Source: Rickettsiales bacterium (GTDB lineage: Bacteria; Pseudomonadota; Alphaproteobacteria; Rickettsiales; UBA3002). Taken from it: a stretch of DNA of 14,751 nucleotides. The DNA is taken from positions 1 through 14,751 of the forward strand of contig JAIXZB010000020.1 of NCBI GenBank assembly GCA_027489915.1, given 5' to 3'. Positions 6,468 through 13,328 of the stretch are shown piece after piece. Both the position numbers and the translations under genes were made by a program. Within the stretch, counting starts at the first letter, position 1; each line of letters opens with the position of its first letter. A model generated the notes under the pieces. That model was given only the letters and a program-made list of their open reading frames with translations, did no database searches and was not told the origin of the DNA.

Positions 6468-7964
6468 ATGTTCGGTAAAAAGCAAACGGATTCCTCCCCA
6501 CCCAGCATCTCAGGAACCAGTGGCAGCACGGTGCAAACCTCTGGTGGATTCATGCATTCGCGCATAAGCGCATCACCCGCTCCTGCCACAACGCCTCAGG
6601 TTGCAACATCAGCACCTCTTCCCCCCGTTATGGCCGCACTCAGCAGCAAGCCCGTAGAAGAAGAGCGACTGAGCTTTATTGATATTAAGCTTGAAACGCC
6701 CGATTTCAAACGTGCGCGTACCTTGCTCATGCAAGAGCTGGTCGATAAGCTTGATGTAGCAGCACTTGAACGGCTCGATGCAGAAATCAAACGCAGACGC
6801 GTGAGTGAATTTTGTGATTCCGTTATTCCAGGCATTCCCATTCCTCTTACTGCGGCGCAGATTACTGTGTTGCGTAATCAGGCGATTGATGAACTGCTCG
6901 GCTTTGGCCCGCTCGAGCCGCTCCTGGCCGATGCAGAGGTGGCCGATATTCTCATTAACACCTGTAACCAAATCTATGTAGAGCGTTCAGGTAAGCTCTA
7001 TATTTCCGATGTTACTTTTACCGATGAGCAACATTTGCTCGGCACCATTCAGCGCATTGTCTCACGCGTGGGTCGCCGAGTCGATGAAGCCAACCCTATG
7101 GTCGATGCCCGCATGCCCGATGGCTCGCGCTTCAACGCCATTATCCCACCTCTGGCACTCGATGGGTGTCTGGTCTCCATTCGTAAATTCAAGAAAAATA
7201 AAATGCCCCTGACCAAATATGTCGAGCTGGGTTCGATGAGTCAGGAAATGTGCGATTTCCTAAGTATCTGCGGCAATATTCGCCTTAATATGATTATTTC
7301 GGGCGGAACAGGTTCAGGTAAGACTACGTTACTCAATGCGCTCTCTGGCCATATCGATATTGGCGAGCGCGTCATTACCATTGAAGATGCAGCCGAGTTA
7401 CAGATGCATCAACCGCATGTACTTCGTCTAGAGACACGTCCCGCATCCATTGAGGGCAAAGGCGAAGTATCACAGCGCCTCCTTGTCAAAAACGCGCTGC
7501 GCATGCGTCCAGACCGCATCATTCTCGGCGAGATTCGCGGCGATGAAGTGGTCGATGTACTCACCGCTATGAACACAGGTCACGATGGTTCCATGGCCAC
7601 CATTCACGCTAACACCCCGCGTGATGCGCTGGCGCGTATCGAAAATCTGGTCGCGATGTCAGCGGTTTCGGTATCCCAGCAATCCGTACGCTACCAAATT
7701 GCCAGCGCTATTAATATCATCATCCAGATCCAGCGTATGCGCGATGGCACCCGCCGTATTACCAATATCGATGAAGTAGCAGGCACCGAAAGCGGAAACG
7801 TGTTGATGCAACCTCTTTTCAGCTACAAAATGCGCGGCATGGGCGCAGATGGTAAATTGCAAGGTGAGTATGTATGCCACAGTATGCGGCCTTACGTCAC
7901 CACACGCGCCGAAATTTACGGTCGCGATAAGGAGATGCTTGAATGCTTCCGTTCAAGCGTGTAG
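6468..7964 (+). CDS. cpaF: Flp pilus motor ATPase CpaF/TadA
   Basis: CpaF is the cytoplasmic hexameric ATPase of the GspE/VirB11 superfamily that powers Flp pilin assembly. The product has 498 residues. The first 65 are a Ser/Thr/Pro/Ala-rich flexible leader. The N-terminal helical domain covers about 70-240, including LLGFGPLEPLL and MPDGSRFNAIIPP. The catalytic core has Walker A GGTGSGKT at 279-286, the Asp box ITIEDAAEL at 303-311, Walker B RIILGEIRG at 350-358 and the His box GSMATIHANTP at 374-384. All catalytic motifs are intact, so unlike its neighbour CpaE it should hydrolyse ATP. The Shine-Dalgarno AAGGGG lies just upstream, and the gap to cpaE is 12 bases. Its stop codon lies inside a strong inverted repeat (7946-7974), described separately. 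Confidence 0.97.
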   Translation: MFGKKQTDSSPPSISGTSGSTVQTSGGFMHSRISASPAPATTPQVATSAPLPPVMAALSSKPVEEERLSFIDIKLETPDFKRARTLLMQELVDKLDVAALERLDAEIKRRRVSEFCDSVIPGIPIPLTAAQITVLRNQAIDELLGFGPLEPLLADAEVADILINTCNQIYVERSGKLYISDVTFTDEQHLLGTIQRIVSRVGRRVDEANPMVDARMPDGSRFNAIIPPLALDGCLVSIRKFKKNKMPLTKYVELGSMSQEMCDFLSICGNIRLNMIISGGTGSGKTTLLNALSGHIDIGERVITIEDAAELQMHQPHVLRLETRPASIEGKGEVSQRLLVKNALRMRPDRIILGEIRGDEVVDVLTAMNTGHDGSMATIHANTPRDALARIENLVAMSAVSVSQQSVRYQIASAINIIIQIQRMRDGTRRITNIDEVAGTESGNVLMQPLFSYKMRGMGADGKLQGEYVCHSMRPYVTTRAEIYGRDKEMLECFRSSV

Positions 7965-7974
7965 CTTGAAGAAG
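7937..7974 (+). repeat. Alternative hairpins at the cpaF stop codon
   Basis: GCTTGAA occurs at 7937-7943 and again at 7964-7970, and its complement TTCAAGC lies between them at 7952-7958. The middle copy can pair with the left one (loop of eight bases) or with the right one (loop GTGTA). The right-hand stem can be extended by CTTC (7946-7949) with GAAG (7971-7974) across a two-base bulge, giving 11 pairs. The cpaF stop TAG is 7962-7964. No T-run follows, so it is not a classical intrinsic terminator. It could affect mRNA processing or tadB translation (inference). Confidence 0.6.
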
Positions 7975-7992
7975 TTACTATAACGGGGTGTA

Positions 7993-8970
7993 ATGGCGGC
8001 ATTATTCATAGGACTCGGAATCGCGATTGTAGCGTATATCGCTATTGTAACGCTGTTTCCCGCCGTTGTTCCCGAAGAAAAAGTCGATTTCACCAAAGAT
8101 GCACTTGAGCGCATATACGAAGAAACGACTGCCCAAACCAACGATATTAACCGCGATACTAAAGTAGCGCTGGGCAATCAGCTCAGCGAAGAATCTGCAT
8201 GGGTAAAGTTCTTTTATTCTTTCCCCTTTACCCGCCCCATGTATGACGCACTGGTAGGCGCAGGTTATGTGGAACAGGCGCATAAAATATCCATGTTCTT
8301 CCTCGGCGGCTGCGTCCTGCTCAGTATTATTTTTATGAAGCTTGGTGTTGGTATTGCTAGCCCCGTGCTTGGTATTTTACTGTCGTATTTCTGGGCGTAT
8401 CACCATTGCCAGGGGCGTATCCATAAACGCAACCGCACCTTTCTTGACCAGTTTCCCGATGTACTGGATATGATTACACGCTCTATTCGCGCGGGTTTTC
8501 CTCTCAACACCGCCCTGCAAATGATTTCCGATAATATGCAGGATCCAAGCAAAACCGAATTCAAATACGTGCTCAACGATTTGGCGCTGGGGCGTAACAT
8601 TAATCAGGCCCTGACGCGCCTATGCACCCGCATCAATGTGCAGGATGTGCGGTTTTTTGCCGTCATGGTCACTATCCAGCAGGAAACAGGCGGTAACTTG
8701 GCCGAGGTACTCAGCAACCTCTCTGGCATCTTGCGCAAGCGCAAATTACTGCGCGACAAAATGCGTGCCCTCACCTCCGAAGGTCGCGCTACTGCGTGGA
8801 TTCTGACCGCCCTTCCAGTGCTGGTATTCTGCGTATTATTTTTCATGTCCCCAGGCTATCTCACTCCACTTTGGACAGATCCTACGGGCATGATGTTTTT
8901 TGGTACCTCCATCAGCCTTATTGTGCTCTGCCACTTCATTTGCGGCCGCATGATAGCTATTGATATATAG
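7993..8970 (+). CDS. tadB: Flp pilus inner-membrane platform protein TadB
   Basis: TadB and TadC form the inner-membrane platform on which CpaF acts to push pilins into the fibre. The product has 325 residues. An N-terminal membrane helix lies at about 5-23. A cytoplasmic segment follows, then membrane helices at about 100-116 and 118-136. The type II secretion F (GspF-like) domain begins at about 152 (FPDVLDMITRSIRAGFPLNT) and continues through QQETGGNLAEVLSNLSGILRKR at about 229-250. Two more membrane helices lie at about 268-287 and 299-318. Length and topology are those of TadB. A GGGGTG lies about five bases before the ATG. The gap to cpaF is 28 bases and contains part of the hairpin described above. 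tadC begins nine bases downstream. Confidence 0.93.
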   Translation: MAALFIGLGIAIVAYIAIVTLFPAVVPEEKVDFTKDALERIYEETTAQTNDINRDTKVALGNQLSEESAWVKFFYSFPFTRPMYDALVGAGYVEQAHKISMFFLGGCVLLSIIFMKLGVGIASPVLGILLSYFWAYHHCQGRIHKRNRTFLDQFPDVLDMITRSIRAGFPLNTALQMISDNMQDPSKTEFKYVLNDLALGRNINQALTRLCTRINVQDVRFFAVMVTIQQETGGNLAEVLSNLSGILRKRKLLRDKMRALTSEGRATAWILTALPVLVFCVLFFMSPGYLTPLWTDPTGMMFFGTSISLIVLCHFICGRMIAIDI

Positions 8971-8974
8971 GAGG
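8969..8974 (+). promoter_or_regulatory. tadC ribosome-binding site overlapping the tadB stop
   Basis: AGGAGG, a full Shine-Dalgarno core, shares two bases with the tadB stop TAG (8968-8970) and sits five bases before the tadC ATG at 8980. It indicates translational coupling of the two platform proteins, which are probably needed in equal amounts. Confidence 0.65.
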
Positions 8975-8979
8975 CACGC

Positions 8980-9951
8980 ATGGAATATATCGTGGCTTTT
9001 ATCATCGCTGGCATCGCATTTGCGGGCTATATGATATCAACCAAATGGTTTGCAAATAACGAACAAAAAGATCTGACGCGTCAGCGCTTATTTGAAGATG
9101 ATAGTTCCCAGCAATATTCCAGTAACAATACCACTGTTTCGATGGAAGCGAGTGCCTTGTTTGGAACCAATACCCAAAAAACGGGCGTTGCCGTAACGGC
9201 TGAAGATGCTCTGCGCAAACTTGGTGTCGATATTAAACAAGCCGAAAATAAACTAGGTCGCAGGCTGCTTCATGCGGGCATTGGTTCGCCCAACGCAGTG
9301 GTTCTTTACCTAGCGTTTCAACGCTTTGTCGGACCAATTCTAATTCTTCTTGGCATTATTATGGCCATCAACACACCCGAAGATGCAGGGGCGACCGATA
9401 AATTATTGCACGGCCTGCTTGCCGTCATTCTCATGGTAGTGGGCGGTTTCGGGCCCAAACTTTACGTTGAAAACCTTACCCAAAAGCGCAAAAAGAAGCT
9501 GCTTAACGGTTTTCCTGATACACTCGATTTGCTGCTGGTCTGCGTTGAATCGGGCTTGGCACTTGATGCGGCACTGAATCGCGTCACAGGTGAACTCGGG
9601 CGCGTGCATCCCGATATCACTGCCGAACTCAACCGCACCCGCATTGAATTATCGCTGCTCAATAACCGTTCCCAAGCACTGCAAAACTTCGCTGAACGCA
9701 CCGATCTTATTCCCTTCCGCTTTCTTGTTGCCGCGCTCATCCAGTCTGAACGGTTCGGTACCTCGCTCACCGAAACACTCCGCGTTATGGCCGATGAATA
9801 CCGCACCAAGCGCATGTTAATAGCCGAAGAAAAAGCAGCCCGCCTGCCCGCACTCATGACCGTGCCCCTTATCTTCTGCCTGATGCCCTCCTTCATGCTC
9901 ATCGTGCTTGGCCCTGCGATTGTAAGCTTTATGAAAAGCTCGATTTTCTAG
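8980..9951 (+). CDS. tadC: Flp pilus inner-membrane platform protein TadC
   Basis: TadC is the second GspF-like platform protein of the Tad machine. The 323-residue product has an N-terminal membrane helix at about 3-20 and a polar Ser/Asn/Gln-rich segment at about 35-70. Membrane helices follow at about 105-130 and 143-162. The GspF-like domain begins at about 177 (NGFPDTLDLLLVCVESGLALD) and contains RFGTSLTETLRVMADEYR at about 258-275. The last membrane helix is at about 293-317. Sequence, length and position after tadB fit TadC well. No tadD, tadE/F/G or pilin gene follows; uvrB comes next on the same strand after 38 bases. I see no terminator after tadC. Confidence 0.93.
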   Translation: MEYIVAFIIAGIAFAGYMISTKWFANNEQKDLTRQRLFEDDSSQQYSSNNTTVSMEASALFGTNTQKTGVAVTAEDALRKLGVDIKQAENKLGRRLLHAGIGSPNAVVLYLAFQRFVGPILILLGIIMAINTPEDAGATDKLLHGLLAVILMVVGGFGPKLYVENLTQKRKKKLLNGFPDTLDLLLVCVESGLALDAALNRVTGELGRVHPDITAELNRTRIELSLLNNRSQALQNFAERTDLIPFRFLVAALIQSERFGTSLTETLRVMADEYRTKRMLIAEEKAARLPALMTVPLIFCLMPSFMLIVLGPAIVSFMKSSIF

Positions 9952-9989
9952 ACCTTTCTTTTGCACCTGCGTTACCCTATATCACCTCC

Positions 9990-12071
9990 ATGACTGCACC
10001 GCTTTTCCAGCTTGTTTCCGATTATTCCCCGCGTGGCGATCAGCCGCGCGCGATTGAATCGCTTGTGATGGGGCTTGAGGCTCAGCAGCACAGCCAAGTG
10101 TTGCTCGGTGTCACAGGTTCGGGCAAAACCTTCACTATGGCACAAGTCATTGCGCGCACCCAGCGCCCCGCACTGGTGCTGGCACACAACAAAACGCTCG
10201 CTGCACAGCTTTATGCCGAATTCAAAAAGTTTTTCCCGCACAATGCAGTCGAATATTTCGTATCCTATTACGATTATTACCAGCCCGAAGCGTATGTAGC
10301 CAAAACCGATACGTTCATCGAAAAAGATTCCTCCATCAACGAACATATCGACCGGATGCGCCACTCCGCCACGCGTTCGCTTCTGGAACGTAAGGATGTG
10401 ATCGTGATTGCATCGGTGTCGTGTATCTACGGCATTGGCTCGTCTGAAACCTACCTCAGCATGACCAAAAAACTCCATGTCGGCATGGATGTCGGGCGCG
10501 ATGCGCTGACAAAAACGCTGGTCGAGCTGCATTACACCCGCAACGATATCGATTTCCACCGTGGCACGTTCCGCGCGCGCGGCGATACGCTCGATATTTT
10601 CCCCGCCCACCTCGATGATAGAGCATGGCGCCTTTCGCTGTTTGGCGATGAAATTGATTCCATCTATGCGTTCGATCCACTCACGGGCGAAAAACTCGAA
10701 ACTTACAACGAAGTGACGCTGTACGCGAATTCGCACTATGTCACGCCCAAACCCACGTTGGAACGCGCCATTATCGAAATCAAAAACGATTTGGAAGAAC
10801 GTTTGGAATGGTTTCGTGCGCACGGTAAACTGCTCGAAGCACAACGGCTCGAGCAACGCACCCATTTCGATTTAGAAATGCTCATCGAAACTGGCATGTG
10901 TCGCGGCATCGAAAATTATTCGCGCTATTTGGCCGGCACCAAACCGGGCGAACCACCGCCAACGCTTTATCAGTACCTCCCCCGTAACGCGATTGTGTTT
11001 GTCGATGAATCGCACGTGACCCTACCGCAAATTCGCGGCATGTATAACGGCGACAAGGCTCGCAAATCGGTGCTTGCTGAATATGGGTTCCGCCTTCCCT
11101 CCGCGCTCGATAATCGCCCCTTAAAGTTCGAGGAATGGGATGCACTGCGCCCCTCCACCATCTGCGTTTCCGCCACCCCTGCCGCCATCGAGCTGGAATG
11201 GACAGGTGGCGCCTATGTCGAGCAGGTCATTCGCCCCACAGGGCTTATCGATCCTCCCTGCATCATCCGCCCTGTAGCAACACAGGTCGATGATTTGCTC
11301 GCCGAATGCCATGCCGTGATTGCCAAAAGCCAGCGCATATTGGTCACCACACTCACCAAACGCATGGCCGAAGAGCTCACCGAATATATGGATGAAGCGG
11401 GTATCAAAGTACGCTACCTGCATTCCGATATTGAAACGCTTGAGCGGGTGGAAATTATCCGCTCGCTTCGCCTTGGCATTTTCGATGTGCTCATCGGAGT
11501 GAACCTACTGCGCGAAGGGTTAGACATTCCCGAATGTGGCCTAATGGCGATTTTAGATGCCGATAAAGAGGGATTCTTGCGCTCTAAAACATCACTCATT
11601 CAAACCATTGGCCGCGCGGCACGCAATGTCGATTCACGTGTGATACTATACGCCGATCGCATCACCGATTCCATGAAAGGCGCGCTCGACGAAACTGATA
11701 GAAGACGCGCCATTCAGGTTGCGTATAACGAAGCGAACGGCATCACCCCCGAATCCGTCAAATCTCATATCAGCGATGTCATGCATTCGGTCGAAGAGAC
11801 AGGCGATCACCTCACCATCGATATTTCACGCGATGTGGGCGTTCCCGAATTTACAGGCAAAGACCTCGCCTATCACCTCGCTGAGCTCAAGCGCCGCATG
11901 GCCAAAGCCGCTGGCGATTTAGAATTCGAAGAAGCCGCAAAACTGCGCGATGCCATCACCAAACTCGAGCGCGATTATGGGCTTGCAGAGGGTGATTCAG
12001 GGGTAAAAACCACCCAAAAAAGCGCTAAAGCTACTAAATCAGCCCAAAATCCACGCAAAAAGCGGACTTAA
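9990..12071 (+). CDS. uvrB: UvrABC nucleotide excision repair protein UvrB
   Basis: UvrB is the damage-verifying helicase-like subunit of bacterial nucleotide excision repair. UvrA delivers it to the lesion, and it then recruits UvrC. The product has 693 residues (E. coli 673). Walker A GVTGSGKT is at 40-47 and the beta-hairpin region, rich in aromatic residues, at about 89-103 (YFVSYYDYYQPEAY). VSCIYGIG lies at 143-150, the helicase DESH box at 339-342, and the motif VI region QTIGRAARN at 538-546. The UvrC-binding UVR motif is at about 627-662 (LEFEEAAKLRD). A short Lys-rich tail (about 672-693) extends beyond the family core. There is no purine-rich Shine-Dalgarno before the ATG; the preceding bases are TATATCACCTCC. 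It may be read through from the tad operon or have its own promoter. Every catalytic motif is intact. Confidence 0.98.
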   Translation: MTAPLFQLVSDYSPRGDQPRAIESLVMGLEAQQHSQVLLGVTGSGKTFTMAQVIARTQRPALVLAHNKTLAAQLYAEFKKFFPHNAVEYFVSYYDYYQPEAYVAKTDTFIEKDSSINEHIDRMRHSATRSLLERKDVIVIASVSCIYGIGSSETYLSMTKKLHVGMDVGRDALTKTLVELHYTRNDIDFHRGTFRARGDTLDIFPAHLDDRAWRLSLFGDEIDSIYAFDPLTGEKLETYNEVTLYANSHYVTPKPTLERAIIEIKNDLEERLEWFRAHGKLLEAQRLEQRTHFDLEMLIETGMCRGIENYSRYLAGTKPGEPPPTLYQYLPRNAIVFVDESHVTLPQIRGMYNGDKARKSVLAEYGFRLPSALDNRPLKFEEWDALRPSTICVSATPAAIELEWTGGAYVEQVIRPTGLIDPPCIIRPVATQVDDLLAECHAVIAKSQRILVTTLTKRMAEELTEYMDEAGIKVRYLHSDIETLERVEIIRSLRLGIFDVLIGVNLLREGLDIPECGLMAILDADKEGFLRSKTSLIQTIGRAARNVDSRVILYADRITDSMKGALDETDRRRAIQVAYNEANGITPESVKSHISDVMHSVEETGDHLTIDISRDVGVPEFTGKDLAYHLAELKRRMAKAAGDLEFEEAAKLRDAITKLERDYGLAEGDSGVKTTQKSAKATKSAQNPRKKRT

Positions 12072-12095
12072 ACTGCTCATAACCACCAAAAATGC

Positions 12096-12353
12096 TTAAA
12101 TACCGTTATTCAGGTTCGAAAGCTGGGTGGAATGGTCGGTTTCGGTGTCCTCATAGAGGGCTTCCTCGTCGAATTCTGCGCTTTCTTCAGCAGAATACTC
12201 TTCTACAGGAGCTGCGGGGGCAGTTTGTTGCTGCACAGCTTGCGCTTCGGCGGCGTAGGGTGTGGTAATAGGAAACTCATCCAAGCGGCTGTATTGCGCG
12301 AGCGCTGGGCTTGCGAGGCTGATAAGGAGAGTACTGAGGAGCAATCTGTTCAT
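12096..12353 (-). CDS. Small acidic exported protein of unknown function
   Basis: I do not recognise this protein. From ATG 12353 it has 85 residues. A clear Sec signal peptide, MNRLLLSTLLISLASPALA, ends with the AxA-type site ALA before Gln20. The predicted mature part is only 66 residues, with about 15 Asp/Glu against one Arg, a Gln/Ala/Pro-rich centre and an acidic stretch at about 51-72. It should be periplasmic or secreted. AAGAGG lies three bases before this ATG, a rather short spacer. An alternative start at 12368 would add MYKRG and also leave a usable signal peptide. The gene converges with uvrB across a 24-base gap and lies downstream of an AT-rich island. The signal peptide argues that it is real, although no conserved domain is visible. 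Confidence 0.65.
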   Translation of the reverse strand: MNRLLLSTLLISLASPALAQYSRLDEFPITTPYAAEAQAVQQQTAPAAPVEEYSAEESAEFDEEALYEDTETDHSTQLSNLNNGI

Positions 12354-12366
12354 GCCCCTCTTATAC

Positions 12367-12392
12367 ATGCTGCGATGCACCATGTCCAGCAT
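12367..12392 (-). repeat. Inverted repeat in the leader of the small acidic protein gene
   Basis: ATGCTG and CAGCAT (six perfect pairs) flank a 14-base centre that contains a nested ATG/CAT pair. On the minus-strand transcript the stem would sit a few bases before the AAGAGG ribosome-binding sequence. It may influence translation, but a stem this short can arise by chance. Confidence 0.35.
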
Positions 12393-12420
12393 TTTGTTGC
12401 AGCGCAATAATGTACGCTTA

Positions 12421-12480
12421 TTCTCTTATTTTATTATATTAATCAATATTTTATATAATTATTAATTTTTAGTATTACAC
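12421..12480. promoter_or_regulatory. Extremely AT-rich island, probable promoter region of the small gene
   Basis: Only 6 of 60 bases are G or C, against roughly half in the flanking genes. On the minus strand it contains an exact TATAAT (12433-12438) about 80 bases before the ATG of the small acidic protein, with no good -35 at standard spacing. On the plus strand it contains another exact TATAAT (12454-12459) with no gene to serve. The rest of the interval 12354-12503 holds no reading frame that I can support. Confidence 0.45.
12441..12453 (+). promoter_or_regulatory. Exact match to the IHF consensus
   Basis: AATCAATATTTTA fits the integration host factor consensus WATCAA-N4-TTR at every defined position and sits within an A/T-rich context that favours IHF bending. 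It directly precedes the minus-strand TATAAT (three to eight bases away). Occupancy could therefore block or shape that promoter. In such AT-rich DNA a chance match is possible. Confidence 0.45.
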
Positions 12481-12503
12481 GTAGCATGGTAATGACATGG
12501 CCG

Positions 12504-13247
12504 TCACTGCTTCTTTTTCTCTCTCTTATTCTTGGCCACGATATTCATGCTCTCCACAAAGGCCGAAAACGCCATTGCCGTATAGATATACCCTTTCGGC
12601 ACATGCACGCCGAAACCTTCGGCCACAAGCGTGAGTCCAATCATCATCAAAAAGCTGAGTGCCAGCACCACAATGGTTGGGTGGCGGTTGATGAAATTGG
12701 CGAGTGGATCGGCAGCCAGCATCATCACACTTACGGCAACAATCACCGCAATAATCATCACGGGCAAATGCGGAGTCATACCCACGGCGGTTACAATCGA
12801 ATCAATCGAGAACACCAAATCGAGCAGAATAATCTGCACAATCGCCGCGCCAAAGCTGGCAGTCACCGCTTTGGTGGCATCGAACATGTCGGTTGCATGA
12901 TCTTCATCGACCTTGTGATGCATTTCCTTAGTGGCCTTCCACAGCAAGAAGACGCCACCTGCAATCAGAATCATATCCTTCCACGAGAACGTATGATCAA
13001 ACGCTGAAAAGACGGGTTCAGTCAGTGTGATAATCCATGCAATCGAGCCGAGCAGCCCAAGCCGCATCACCAGCGCCAGAATCAATCCCACGCGACGGGC
13101 CTTCTTGCGGTATTGCGCAGGCAGCTTGTTGCTGAGGATGGAAATAAAAATAAGGTTATCAATCCCCAGCACCACCTCCATCACAATCAATGTAGCAAGC
13201 GCTGCCCACACAGCAGGGTCGGAAGCGAGGGTGAGGAGATGATCCAT
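12504..13247 (-). CDS. TerC/YgdQ-family integral membrane protein (putative metal ion transporter)
   Basis: The 247-residue product is a multi-pass inner-membrane protein. It closely resembles the YgdQ branch of the TerC/YkoY family, which includes tellurium-resistance TerC and manganese exporters. Family marks are the acidic intramembrane motifs MEVVLGIDN (Glu24, Asp30, Asn31) and LLDLVFSIDS (Asp143, Asp149), the arginine/lysine-rich RKKARRVG loop (47-54) and VPKGYIY near the C-terminus. A His/Asp/Glu-rich cytoplasmic loop lies at about 110-123 (HHKVDEDHATDMFD). The tail is Lys-rich (KNKREKKKQ). Metal export, for example of manganese, is inferred from the wider family and has not been shown for YgdQ-like members. 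The start at 13247 has a TAGGT sequence about eight bases upstream. The gene is divergent from the decarboxylase. Confidence 0.88.
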   Translation of the reverse strand: MDHLLTLASDPAVWAALATLIVMEVVLGIDNLIFISILSNKLPAQYRKKARRVGLILALVMRLGLLGSIAWIITLTEPVFSAFDHTFSWKDMILIAGGVFLLWKATKEMHHKVDEDHATDMFDATKAVTASFGAAIVQIILLDLVFSIDSIVTAVGMTPHLPVMIIAVIVAVSVMMLAADPLANFINRHPTIVVLALSFLMMIGLTLVAEGFGVHVPKGYIYTAMAFSAFVESMNIVAKNKREKKKQ

Positions 13248-13328
13248 GAAATTACCTATATTGTGAAATGGGTGTTTATGCGTTAGTGTTTACACGATTT
13301 TGAATAATCTCAAACGTGAAATCCATCC
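13248..13328. promoter_or_regulatory. Divergent intergenic region between the TerC-like gene and the decarboxylase gene
   Basis: This 81-base gap must hold the signals for both genes unless they are transcribed from farther away. On the plus strand AATAAT (13303-13308) is a five-of-six -10 match without a good -35. On the minus strand TTCAAA and CATAAA are 18 bases apart but weak. GTGAAAT occurs twice as a direct repeat (13263-13269 and 13316-13322). Nothing is strong enough for a specific call. Confidence 0.3.

Noticed and set aside
9972..10865. A 297-codon open frame on the minus strand opposite the start of uvrB
   Set aside because: It is fully antisense to an unmistakable UvrB. Its composition (Phe-, Arg- and His-rich) follows from the uvrB codons, and no domain is recognisable.
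12072..12095. A bidirectional terminator expected between the convergent uvrB and small gene
   Set aside because: I find no GC-rich inverted repeat followed by T-runs in this 24-base gap or just beyond it, so no terminator is called.
12439..12453. TTAA-N7-TTTA as a possible CtrA site
   Set aside because: The second half has a mismatch, and in 90% AT sequence such a pattern is expected by chance. The exact IHF match over the same bases is the better reading.
12486..13007. A 173-codon plus-strand frame rich in His and Asn opposite the TerC-like gene
   Set aside because: It is the antisense of hydrophobic ATC/ATG/GTG-rich codons of a well-recognised membrane protein. The apparent His-rich metal-binding look is a reading-frame artefact.
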